Shown in pieces: positions 8,857 to 16,801 of a DNA stretch of 64,000 nucleotides (its first letter is position 1; every line of letters starts with the position of its first letter). Position numbers and translations under genes: made by a program. The stretch is from Roseovarius sp. MMSF_3359. GTDB taxonomy: Bacteria; Pseudomonadota; Alphaproteobacteria; Rhodobacterales; Rhodobacteraceae. The notes beneath the pieces are model-generated. The model was given only the letters and a program-made list of their open reading frames with translations. It did no database searches and was not told where the DNA came from. The DNA lies in the NCBI RefSeq assembly GCF_030733385.1, contig NZ_JASHJC010000001.1, forward strand, positions 1 through 64,000, written 5' to 3'.

Positions 8857-10830
8857 TTGGCACAGTCGCCCCAGGCGACCGGAGGGCTCGCGTCCATTCC
8901 GGCGCTTTTGCAACGCAACGCCAGCCAGTTTGGCAGCAAGGCCGCGTATCGGGAAAAGGAATACGGGATCTGGCAAAGCTGGACCTGGGCCGATACCGAA
9001 CAAGAGATCGAGGCATTGGCGCTTGGGCTTCTGAACCTTGGGGTGAACGAGGGCGATTTCGTTGCCATCATCGGGCGCAACCGGCCCTATTTCTACTGGT
9101 CGATGGTCGCGGCGCAGTCGGTGGGCGCGATCCCGGTTCCGGTCTATCAGGACAGCGCCGCCGAGGAGATGGCCTATGTGATGGACCATTGCGGTGCCCG
9201 TTTCGCGGTGGTCGAAGACCAGGAGCAGGTCGACAAGATCATCGAGATTCAGGACGCGCTCAACCAGTTCGAGCACATGATTTATGTCGATCCCAGGGGC
9301 CTGCGGAAATACGATCATCACAAGCTGCACGAGTTTTCCCATGTGCAGAACCAGGGCCGTGCGGCGTATGATGAATTCATCGGTGACCTCAAGGCGCGGC
9401 GCGAGAAGCTGGATTACGACAGCACCTGTGTCATGCTCTATACCAGCGGGACGACCGGCAAACCCAAGGGCGTTGTCCTGTCGAACCGCAATATCATCGA
9501 GGCGTCGAAATCATCCGCCGAGTTCGACAAGCTGGGTATGGGCGAAGAGGTTCTGGCCTATCTGCCGATGGCCTGGGTTGGCGATTTCATCTTTTCCATC
9601 GGGCAGGCCTATTGGACCGGGTTCTGCGTGAATTGTCCGGAAAGCGCGGACACGATGATGACCGACCTGCGCGAGATCGGCCCGACATATTATTTCGCGC
9701 CGCCGCGGGTTTTCGAGACTCAGCTGACCAACGTGATGATCCGCATGGAAGACGCGGGCCGTTTCAAGCAATGGCTGTTTCACAAGTTCATGGCGCATGC
9801 CCGAAAAGTGGGTCCGGCCATCCTGGACGGTAAACCCGTTGGGGGCCTTGACCGGCTCAAATACCTGCTGGGCAAGCTCTTCATTTTTGGACCGCTCAAG
9901 GACACGCTGGGCCTTGGTCGGGTACGGGTGGGCTACACCGCCGGGGAGGCGATCGGCCCGGAAATCTTTGATTTCTATCGCTCTTTGGGGATCAACCTGA
10001 AACAGCTCTACGGGCAGACCGAAGCGTCGGTGTTCATCACGTTGCAGCCCGATGGCGAAGTGCGAAGCGATACGGTGGGCGTGGCCGCCCCCGGGGTTGA
10101 GTTGCGGATCGCCGAGAGTGGCGAAGTATTTTACCGCAGCCCCGGCACATTCGAGGAATACTACAAGAACCCCGAGAGTACGGCGTCGACCAAGGATGAA
10201 GAGGGATGGGTCGCCACCGGCGATGCGGGGTTCTTTGACGACGAAACCGGGCATCTCAGGATCATCGACCGAGCCAAGGATGTCGGCAAAATGGCCGACG
10301 GGGCGATGTTTGCGCCGAAATATGTCGAGAATAAACTGAAGTTTTACCCCAACATTCTGGAGGCGGTCGTCTTTGGCAACCAGCGCGACGAGTGCACCGC
10401 CTTTATCAATATCGACCTCAATGCCGTGGGTAACTGGGCCGAGCGCAACAATATCGGTTATGCGTCTTATCAGGAGCTGGCCGGGAACCCGCAGGTGCTC
10501 GGAACCATCAAGAGCCATGTGGAAGAGGTCAACCGGTCGCTCGCCGATGATCCGATGCTGGCGCATTGCCAAGTGCATCGTTTTATCGTGCTGCACAAGG
10601 AGCTCGACGCCGATGATGGCGAGATGACGCGGACGCGGAAGGTGCGGCGCGGGGTGATTTCGGACAAGTTCGAAGATCTCCTGGGCGCGCTTTATGACGG
10701 GTCGGATGAGATCTTTACCACCACCGAGGTCACTTATGAAGATGGTCGCAAGGGGTCGATCAGCGCCACGTTGAAGGTCGTTAGTGCCGAGGTGTCGATG
10801 CAGCAGGATCAGAAAGTGGCCGCGGAATGA
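8857..10830 (+). CDS. AMP-forming acyl-CoA ligase of a LIV transporter operon
   Basis: 657-aa cytoplasmic AMP-binding enzyme that would activate a carboxylic acid as acyl-AMP and then acyl-CoA. It has the P-loop MLYTSGTTGKPKGVVLS (about residues 190-206), the YGQTEAS motif, and WVATGDAGFFDDETG followed by a C-terminal domain. The length resembles long-chain acyl-CoA synthetases. The start is TTG, with a strong GGGAGGA ribosome site 7 nt before it and no nearer ATG. It leads an operon with all five LIV-type ABC transporter genes, so its substrate is probably what the transporter imports, such as a fatty, aromatic or branched acid. Confidence 0.9.
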   Translation: MAQSPQATGGLASIPALLQRNASQFGSKAAYREKEYGIWQSWTWADTEQEIEALALGLLNLGVNEGDFVAIIGRNRPYFYWSMVAAQSVGAIPVPVYQDSAAEEMAYVMDHCGARFAVVEDQEQVDKIIEIQDALNQFEHMIYVDPRGLRKYDHHKLHEFSHVQNQGRAAYDEFIGDLKARREKLDYDSTCVMLYTSGTTGKPKGVVLSNRNIIEASKSSAEFDKLGMGEEVLAYLPMAWVGDFIFSIGQAYWTGFCVNCPESADTMMTDLREIGPTYYFAPPRVFETQLTNVMIRMEDAGRFKQWLFHKFMAHARKVGPAILDGKPVGGLDRLKYLLGKLFIFGPLKDTLGLGRVRVGYTAGEAIGPEIFDFYRSLGINLKQLYGQTEASVFITLQPDGEVRSDTVGVAAPGVELRIAESGEVFYRSPGTFEEYYKNPESTASTKDEEGWVATGDAGFFDDETGHLRIIDRAKDVGKMADGAMFAPKYVENKLKFYPNILEAVVFGNQRDECTAFINIDLNAVGNWAERNNIGYASYQELAGNPQVLGTIKSHVEEVNRSLADDPMLAHCQVHRFIVLHKELDADDGEMTRTRKVRRGVISDKFEDLLGALYDGSDEIFTTTEVTYEDGRKGSISATLKVVSAEVSMQQDQKVAAE

Positions 10831-10911
10831 GGGCCGGTGATGCGCCGCTCGCCCGTTCCGGGCATCGCCCCGCCCACCGTCCCGTGATGGGAAGCCCAAG
10901 AGGAGTGTGTC

Positions 10912-11730
10912 ATGCTTGATGCGAGCGAGGGATATACCACCGAGGATGGCCGCAAGATCGGCGGCGTGGTGATGGAGATGAAGAACATCACCTTGCGTTT
11001 CGGCGGGGTGGTCGCGATCCAGGACATCAGTTTTGATATCCGCCAGGGCGAGATCCGCGCGATAATTGGGCCGAACGGTGCCGGTAAGTCGTCGATGCTC
11101 AACGTGATTTCGGGTTTCTACCATCCGCAGGAGGGTGAGGTCTGGTACAAGGGCGAACGGCGCCCGGCCATGAAGCCTTACGAGGTGGCCCGGCAGGGGA
11201 TCGCGCGGACCTTCCAGAACATTGCGTTGTTCGAGGGTATGTCGGTGCTGGATAATGTCATGACCGGTCGCATCCGGCAGATGAAGTCGGGGCTCTTTGC
11301 GCAGGCACTCTGGAAGGGGAAAGCCGAGCGCGAAGAGGTTGAGAACCGGGCATTCGTGGAGCGGATCATTGATTTCCTTGAGATCCAGCATATTCGCAAA
11401 ACCCCGGTGGGGCGGTTGCCTTATGGGTTGAAGAAGCGCGTGGAGCTGGCGCGGGCGCTGGCGGCGGAGCCGTCGATCCTGCTGCTGGACGAGCCGATGG
11501 CGGGGATGAATGTCGAGGAGAAAGAGGACATGAGCCGCTTTGTTCTCGACGTGAATGACGAGTTCGGCACCACGATTGCGCTGATCGAGCATGATATGGG
11601 CGTGGTGATGGACCTCTCCGACCGTGTTGTCGTGATGGATTACGGCAAGAAGATCGGGGACGGTACACCCGACGAGGTGCGCGGCAACCAGGCGGTGATC
11701 GACGCCTATCTGGGGGTGGCGCATGACTGA
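10912..11730 (+). CDS. LIV-type ABC transporter ATPase (LivG-like)
   Basis: 272-aa ATP-binding subunit of a branched-chain amino-acid-family importer. It has Walker A GPNGAGKSS (about residues 54-62), Walker B ILLLDEPMAG, the following His in LIEHDMGVV, and a C-terminal LivG tail ending in VIDAYLGVAHD. In place of the usual LSGGQ signature it reads VGRLPYGLKKRVELARAL, common in this subfamily. It has a 21-residue N-terminal extension before the ATPase fold. It lies 81 bp after the ligase gene and just upstream of the LivH-like permease. Confidence 0.92.
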   Translation: MLDASEGYTTEDGRKIGGVVMEMKNITLRFGGVVAIQDISFDIRQGEIRAIIGPNGAGKSSMLNVISGFYHPQEGEVWYKGERRPAMKPYEVARQGIARTFQNIALFEGMSVLDNVMTGRIRQMKSGLFAQALWKGKAEREEVENRAFVERIIDFLEIQHIRKTPVGRLPYGLKKRVELARALAAEPSILLLDEPMAGMNVEEKEDMSRFVLDVNDEFGTTIALIEHDMGVVMDLSDRVVVMDYGKKIGDGTPDEVRGNQAVIDAYLGVAHD

Positions 11731-11765
11731 TGAACTTGAAATCCTGATGGACGGAGGGCGGCACC

Positions 11766-12752
11766 ATGCCTGAACAACTGGTTTTTGCCATGGAGGTGTT
11801 CCTCAACGGGCTGATGGCGGGCGTGCTTTATGCGCTGGTCGCGTTGGGCTTTGTGTTGATCTACAAGGCCTCGGGTATCTTCAACTACGCCCAGGGCGTG
11901 ATGGCGCTTTTCGCGGCACTGACGCTGGTCGGGATCATGGAAGGGCAGGTGCCGTTTGCGCACCTGATAAACGCCATGCTCGGGACCGAGATTCACCATT
12001 TCGGCTGGCATGTGCCGGGGGTTCTGGCGATCCTCTTTACGATGGCGGTGATGGTCGGGCTGGCGTGGATCGTCAATACGCTGATCTTCCGGCATCTGGT
12101 CAACCAGGAGCCGATTATCCTTTTCATGGCGACGATTGGCCTTGCCTATTTCCTCGAGGGGTTCGGGGATATCATGTGGGGGGCGGATATCAAGAAGCTG
12201 GACGTGGGGCTGCCGCAGGGGATCAATCTTTGGATCGACGAGACCACGTTCAACATCTTCGATTACGGCTTCTTCATCGACAATCTCGATATCGTGGCGA
12301 CGGTGGTGGCGGCGCTGTTGGTCTGCGCGCTGGTGATTTTTGCGCAATATACCAAGCAGGGCCGCGCGATGCGGGCCGTGGCGGATGACCACCAGGCGGC
12401 GCTGTCGGTTGGTATTTCGCTGAACTTCATATGGGTGATGGTCTGGTCAGTGGCTGGCTTCGTGGCACTGGTGGCCGGGATCATGTGGGGCACCAAGTCG
12501 GGCGTGCAGTTCTCGTTGTCGTTGATTGCCTTGAAGGCACTGCCGGTGCTGATGCTGGGCGGGTTCACCTCGATCCCGGGCGCCATTGTGGGCGGGCTCA
12601 TCATCGGGGTTGGCGAGAAGCTCTTTGAGTTCGGCTTTGGCCCGATGCTGGGCGGTGCGACCGAGAACTGGTTTGCCTATGTGCTGGCGCTGATCTTCCT
12701 TGTGTTCCGACCGCAGGGGTTGTTTGGCGAAAAGATCATCGAGAGGGTGTGA
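11766..12752 (+). CDS. LIV-type ABC transporter permease (LivH-like)
   Basis: 328-aa inner-membrane permease of the LivH family with about eight hydrophobic helices. The N-terminus has the family's NGLMAGVLYALVALGFVLIY segment and the C-terminal part has ALPVLMLGGFTSIPGAIVGG. It would form half of the translocation pore with the LivM-like permease. Its stop shares a base with the ATG of the small membrane-protein gene that follows (TGATG). Confidence 0.93.
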   Translation: MPEQLVFAMEVFLNGLMAGVLYALVALGFVLIYKASGIFNYAQGVMALFAALTLVGIMEGQVPFAHLINAMLGTEIHHFGWHVPGVLAILFTMAVMVGLAWIVNTLIFRHLVNQEPIILFMATIGLAYFLEGFGDIMWGADIKKLDVGLPQGINLWIDETTFNIFDYGFFIDNLDIVATVVAALLVCALVIFAQYTKQGRAMRAVADDHQAALSVGISLNFIWVMVWSVAGFVALVAGIMWGTKSGVQFSLSLIALKALPVLMLGGFTSIPGAIVGGLIIGVGEKLFEFGFGPMLGGATENWFAYVLALIFLVFRPQGLFGEKIIERV

Positions 12753-13003
12753 TGGTTCAATTGCTGCCTTTCTTTCGTGTCCTGCCGCCGCTGCTGTTCG
12801 TTTATGGCATCGTGATGATCATTGCGAATATTGCCGAATTACGCGCGACCGCTTCAATTTCGGGTATGCAGGGCAGTTTCCTGTCAGAAATGCGGATCGC
12901 TTATCTCGCTGGAATTGCGCGTTCTTTCTATGAGCTGTTTTTCTTTGCGGCGATGGCAGCGGTAGTTACCGCAGCCAACAGATATCTGGAGAGGCAGATA
13001 TGA
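12752..13003 (+). CDS. Small two-helix membrane protein inside the LIV operon
   Basis: 83-aa protein starting MVQLLPFFRV, with ATG 12752 overlapping the LivH stop (TGATG). A GTG three bases earlier is also possible. It has two hydrophobic segments, about residues 8-28 (PFFRVLPPLLFVYGIVMIIA) and 57-75 (IARSFYELFFFAAMAAVVTA), and a basic C-terminus. No family recognised. Codon use is more AT-rich than in the neighbouring permeases. Its position between the two permease genes suggests an accessory or regulatory subunit of the transporter, which is inference from context. Confidence 0.65.
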   Translation: MVQLLPFFRVLPPLLFVYGIVMIIANIAELRATASISGMQGSFLSEMRIAYLAGIARSFYELFFFAAMAAVVTAANRYLERQI

Positions 13004-13018
13004 TGTTTTCTTCACAGT

Positions 13019-13069
13019 CCGGGCGGGGCGACTGCGTGTCGCTCTGCGCCACGACACCCGCCCGCCCGG
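13019..13069 (+). repeat. Nested GC-rich hairpin between permease genes
   Basis: A 9-bp inverted repeat CCGGGCGGG (13019-13027) and CCCGCCCGG (13061-13069) encloses a smaller hairpin GCGAC/GTCGC (13028-13042). There is no T-run, so it looks like an mRNA processing or stability structure rather than a terminator. Confidence 0.55.
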
Positions 13070-13117
13070 CACCTTCGTTTGGGCGCATGACTGACACGAA
13101 TTCGGGAGTGATCTGAG

Positions 13118-14194
13118 ATGTTTTATCGTGAAGCCGGTGACTTCAAGACATCCTATGTGGATGACAACCAGACCTTTCCGATCAAGTTCGACCGGTATCG
13201 GTATTATGTCGTGCTCTTCGCAGCTTTTGCGATCGTGCCGTTCATCATCAATGACTATTGGGTCAATGCGGTTTTCCTGCCGTTCCTGATCTATGCGATT
13301 GCGGCGATTGGGTTGAATATCCTCACCGGGTATTGCGGGCAGGTCTCGCTTGGCACCGGCGGGTTCATGGCCGTGGGGGCCTATGCCTGCTACAAGCTCA
13401 TGACCGGGTTTCCCGAGGTCAGCATTTTCATTCACATCATCCTGTCGGGCGGGATTACCGCGGCGGTTTGCGTGGTGTTCGGATTACCGAGCCTCAGGAT
13501 CAAAGGGTTTTACCTCGCCGTGGCGACGCTAGCGGCGCAGTTCTTCCTCGTCTGGCTCTTCAACAAGGTAAGCTGGTTCTACAACTACTCCGCCTCGGGG
13601 CAGATCAACGCGCCGGAGCGGACGATCTTTGGCATCGCGGTCACCGGTGCGCAGACGGCACCCTGGGCGGCCTATCTCTTCTGCCTTATTTTTACCTTTG
13701 CCAGCGCGATCATTGCCCGCAACCTGACGCGCGGGATGACCGGGCGGAAATGGATGGCGATCCGGGATATGGACATCGCGGCCGAGATCATCGGGGTCAA
13801 CCCGCTCAAGGCCAAGCTGAGTGCCTTTGCGGCCTCCGGTTTCTTCGTGGGCATCGCGGGCGCGCTCTTCTTCGCGGTCTACCTGGGCGCCGTCGAGGTA
13901 GGCGAGGTCTTTGGCATCACCAAATCGTTCCTGGTGCTCTTTATGATCATCATCGGCGGGCTGGGGTCGATCTTTGGCAGCTTTGCCGGGGCGGCCTTCC
14001 TCGTGCTGCTGCCGGTGCTGTTGAAGAACGTGTTGGTGGGGACGCTGGGCTGGCCCACGGACTTGGCGGCGCATCTGGAGTTCATGATCGTCGGCGCGTT
14101 GATTGTCATCTTCCTGATTGCCGAGCCGCACGGGTTGGCACAGCTTTGGCGCGTGGCGAAGGAGAAACTGAGGCTTTGGCCCTTCCCGCACTGA
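13118..14194 (+). CDS. LIV-type ABC transporter permease (LivM-like)
   Basis: 358-aa inner-membrane permease. It has the LivM hallmarks: AIGLNILTGYCGQVSLGTGG near residues 63-84, and an EAA-like cytoplasmic loop around TGRKWMAIRDMDIAAEIIGV, with about ten hydrophobic helices. A soluble stretch of about 35 residues precedes the first helix. It pairs with the LivH-like permease, from which it is separated by the small membrane-protein gene and a nested hairpin. Confidence 0.93.
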   Translation: MFYREAGDFKTSYVDDNQTFPIKFDRYRYYVVLFAAFAIVPFIINDYWVNAVFLPFLIYAIAAIGLNILTGYCGQVSLGTGGFMAVGAYACYKLMTGFPEVSIFIHIILSGGITAAVCVVFGLPSLRIKGFYLAVATLAAQFFLVWLFNKVSWFYNYSASGQINAPERTIFGIAVTGAQTAPWAAYLFCLIFTFASAIIARNLTRGMTGRKWMAIRDMDIAAEIIGVNPLKAKLSAFAASGFFVGIAGALFFAVYLGAVEVGEVFGITKSFLVLFMIIIGGLGSIFGSFAGAAFLVLLPVLLKNVLVGTLGWPTDLAAHLEFMIVGALIVIFLIAEPHGLAQLWRVAKEKLRLWPFPH

Positions 14195-14271
14195 GGGGCA
14201 TTGAGAGAGGTGCGGCGGGCCGAGGTCCGCCCCGCGTAACATCGGACAAAACCAAGGGAGGAATTAACCCG

Positions 14272-15552
14272 ATGAAGAAAACACTAATCACAGCCGCCGT
14301 GGCGGCCATGGTGGCAACAGGTCCGGCACTGGCCGACCTGACCATCGTCGATACGAGCTATCGGACCGGGCCTTATGCGGCGAACGGTATTCCGTTCTCG
14401 GACGGGTATCAGGATTACTTCACGCTGCTCAATGAGCGCGATGGCGGCATCGGCGGCGAGAAGATCAATATCGTCGAATGCGAGACCGGCTATAACACCG
14501 AGAAAGGTGTTGAATGCTATGAGGCGACCAAGGGCGAAGGCGCGCTTGTCTATCAGCCGCTGTCGACGGGCATCACCTATCAGTTGATCCCGAAAGCGAC
14601 CGCTGACGGCATCCCGCTTCACACCATGGGCTATGGCCGGACTTCAGCCAAGAATGGTGCGGTGTTTAAATATGTCTTCAACTACCCGGCCAACTATTGG
14701 GACGGTGCCAGCCTCGCGGTCAGCCATATTCTTGAGCAGAATGGTGGCGACATCAGTGGCAAGAAAATCGCGCTGGTCTATCACAACTCCGCCTATGGCA
14801 AGGAGCCGATCCGTACGCTGGAAGAGCTGTCGAAGAAACATGGGTTCGAGCTGAGCTTGCTGCCCGTTGACCACCCCGGCCAGGAACAGAAATCACAATG
14901 GCTGCAAATCCGCCGCGAGAAGCCTGACAATGTCCTGATGTGGGGCTGGGGCGTGATGAACCAGGTGGCCATCCAGGAGGCCGTCAACATCCGCTTCCCG
15001 ATGGAAAACTTCATCGGTATCTGGTGGTCCGGGTCGGAAAACGACGTGAAAGCCGCGGGTGACAAGGCCAATGGTTACAAGGCACTGACCTTCCACAACC
15101 TTGGGTCCGACTACCCGGTCTATGCCGATATTCAGCAGTACGTCGTGGATGCAGGCAAGGCCGCTGGCGCCGGCGATCAGGTGGGCACGGTGCTATATAA
15201 CCGTGGCATGTATGCGGCGATGCTGGCCTCAGAGGCGATCAAGACCGCGCAGGAAATCCACGGTGTTTCCGACATCACCTCGCAGCAAATGCGCGACGGG
15301 ATGGAAGCCCTGGAGATGACCGAAGCCAAGATGGAGGCCATCGGCCTGCCGAACTTCGGCCCCGAATTCAAGGTGAGCTGTGAAAACCACGGCGGCAACG
15401 GTTTTGGCGCCGTGTCGCAATGGGATGCGGCCGCCGGTGAGTTCAAGCTGATCACCGAGTACTACCAATCCGATCAGGACGTGATCCAGCCGCTGGTTGA
15501 AGAAGACAGCGCCGCCTTCGCGTCGGAAAACGGCATCGAGCCGGGTTGCTGA
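14272..15552 (+). CDS. LIV-type periplasmic substrate-binding protein
   Basis: 426-aa exported protein with a signal peptide (MKKTLITAAVAAMVATGPALA) cleaved after residue 21 or so. The mature part is a type-I periplasmic binding fold of the kind used by transporters for branched amino acids, amides and aromatic or aliphatic acids, with ISGKKIALVYHNSAYGKEPI as the hinge-proximal strand. A strong GGGAGGA ribosome site precedes the ATG, as expected for the most abundant component. Short hairpins flank the gene. The ligand cannot be read from sequence, and the co-transcribed CoA ligase argues for a carboxylic acid. Confidence 0.92.
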   Translation: MKKTLITAAVAAMVATGPALADLTIVDTSYRTGPYAANGIPFSDGYQDYFTLLNERDGGIGGEKINIVECETGYNTEKGVECYEATKGEGALVYQPLSTGITYQLIPKATADGIPLHTMGYGRTSAKNGAVFKYVFNYPANYWDGASLAVSHILEQNGGDISGKKIALVYHNSAYGKEPIRTLEELSKKHGFELSLLPVDHPGQEQKSQWLQIRREKPDNVLMWGWGVMNQVAIQEAVNIRFPMENFIGIWWSGSENDVKAAGDKANGYKALTFHNLGSDYPVYADIQQYVVDAGKAAGAGDQVGTVLYNRGMYAAMLASEAIKTAQEIHGVSDITSQQMRDGMEALEMTEAKMEAIGLPNFGPEFKVSCENHGGNGFGAVSQWDAAAGEFKLITEYYQSDQDVIQPLVEEDSAAFASENGIEPGC

Positions 15553-15565
15553 TCCAGTGATGATA

Positions 15566-15622
15566 CCCGGTCGCGGCGCGGGTCGCGGCCGGGGAATTTG
15601 AGTATTTTTGGCAAGATGAAAA
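15566..15622 (+). repeat. Hairpin followed by an AT-rich conserved-looking element
   Basis: A 10-bp stem with one G-U pair (15566-15575 with 15584-15593, 8-nt loop) is followed by an AT-rich block reading GAATTTGAGTATTTTTGGCA (15594-15613) and then AGATGAAAAC. From memory, very similar blocks recur between genes in Rhodobacteraceae. It lies between the binding-protein and second ATPase genes and may lower downstream expression or stabilise the upstream mRNA. Confidence 0.5.
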
Positions 15623-15670
15623 CAGGGTGCGGGTCCCCGGGGGACGCGCGGATCGTAACGGAGCTGAACC

Positions 15671-16498
15671 ATGCTGGATATCACCGAAGACCCCAAGGAC
15701 GCCCTGCTGGAAGTCAACAATATCGAGGTGATCTATAATCATGTGATCCTCGTGCTGAAGGGCGTGAGCCTCAAGGTGCCGAAAGGCGGCATTACGGCGC
15801 TGCTCGGCGGTAATGGCGCGGGCAAGACGACGACGCTCAAGGCGATTTCCAACCTGTTGAAATCCGAGCGTGGAGAGGTCACCAAGGGTTCGATCACCTA
15901 TCGCGGGGAGCGGGTGCAGGATCTGGTGCCGTCGGATCTGGTCCGCAAAGGTGTCATCCAGGTGATGGAAGGCCGCCACTGTTTCGAACACCTGACCGTT
16001 GAGGAAAACCTCCTGACCGGGGCCTATACACGTGGGTCGAGCCGGGGTGAGATCGACGCTGATCTGAACATGGTCTACGACTATTTCCCGCGCCTGAAAG
16101 AGCGGCGCAAGAGCCAGGCGGGCTATACCTCGGGCGGGGAACAGCAGATGGTCGCCATTGGCCGCGCCTTGATGAGCCGGCCCGAGACGATCCTTCTGGA
16201 TGAGCCGTCGATGGGGCTCGCGCCGCAGCTTGTGGAGCAGATTTTCGGGATCGTGAAATCGCTCAACGAGGAGGAAGGGTATACCTTCCTTCTGGCGGAG
16301 CAGAACACCAATGTCGCGCTCAGGTTTGCCCATTACGGGTACATCCTGGAGTCGGGCCGCGTGGTGATGGATGGTCTCGCTTCGGACCTGCGCGAGAACC
16401 CGGATGTGAAGGAATTTTACCTCGGTATGTCCGACGAAGGGCGCAAGAGCTTCCGGGATGTGCGCAGCTACCGCCGCCGGAAGCGGTGGCTGAGCTGA
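15671..16498 (+). CDS. LIV-type ABC transporter ATPase (LivF-like)
   Basis: 275-aa second ATPase of the importer, with Walker A GGNGAGKTT (about residues 46-54), signature TSGGEQQMVAIGRAL, and Walker B ILLDEPSMGLAP. It is about 30 residues longer than typical LivF, with a basic C-terminal tail (SFRDVRSYRRRKRWLS). It forms a heterodimer with the LivG-like subunit. Its stop overlaps the ATG of a small downstream gene by one base. Confidence 0.92.
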   Translation: MLDITEDPKDALLEVNNIEVIYNHVILVLKGVSLKVPKGGITALLGGNGAGKTTTLKAISNLLKSERGEVTKGSITYRGERVQDLVPSDLVRKGVIQVMEGRHCFEHLTVEENLLTGAYTRGSSRGEIDADLNMVYDYFPRLKERRKSQAGYTSGGEQQMVAIGRALMSRPETILLDEPSMGLAPQLVEQIFGIVKSLNEEEGYTFLLAEQNTNVALRFAHYGYILESGRVVMDGLASDLRENPDVKEFYLGMSDEGRKSFRDVRSYRRRKRWLS

Positions 16499-16791
16499 TG
16501 ATTGTGAATATTGTCGACAGGAGGTCCCGGAAATACCGGTGGCAGACAGTCAACGCGGTTATGGAAAACGCCTGGCAGGACAATGGATGCCCGGATTCGG
16601 ATCAGGCGCGGAAGGATTGTGAGTATCAACTGACCTATGCTGAGCGCGCCAACATTTCGGTGTCCGAGGCCGTGGCGTGGGGCATGGCCGAAAGAGCAGA
16701 AGTTACACTTCACCTCTACGACGAAGGAGCGGGGATTGGGACGACCCGATCCTTGTCTGAGCTAACCAAAGTCCCAGAGGGAGGCGCGTGA
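16498..16791 (+). CDS. Small uncharacterised protein translationally coupled to LivF
   Basis: 97-aa soluble protein starting MIVNIVDRRSRKYRWQTVNA. ATG 16498 shares a base with the LivF stop codon, and a GTG at 16486 is less likely. The middle is acidic and polar (QDNGCPDSDQARKDCEYQLT), and there is no signal or membrane segment. I recognise no domain. It is the last gene of the LIV operon, ending 10 bp from the convergent gene on the other strand. Confidence in the gene rests on the coupling and intact frame. Confidence 0.55.
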   Translation: MIVNIVDRRSRKYRWQTVNAVMENAWQDNGCPDSDQARKDCEYQLTYAERANISVSEAVAWGMAERAEVTLHLYDEGAGIGTTRSLSELTKVPEGGA

Positions 16792-16801
16792 GCAGATGAC
16801 G

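Noticed and set aside
9511-11724. Minus-strand open frame of 737 codons across ligase and LivG
   Set aside because: Covers two well-supported plus-strand genes and their spacer; composition typical of an antisense shadow.
12434-12628. Additional frames inside LivH
   Set aside because: Alternative-frame shadows of a real permease gene.
13258-14271. Long plus-strand frame leading into the binding protein
   Set aside because: It reads LivM in the wrong frame; the real gene begins with a signal peptide at ATG 14272 after a strong ribosome site.
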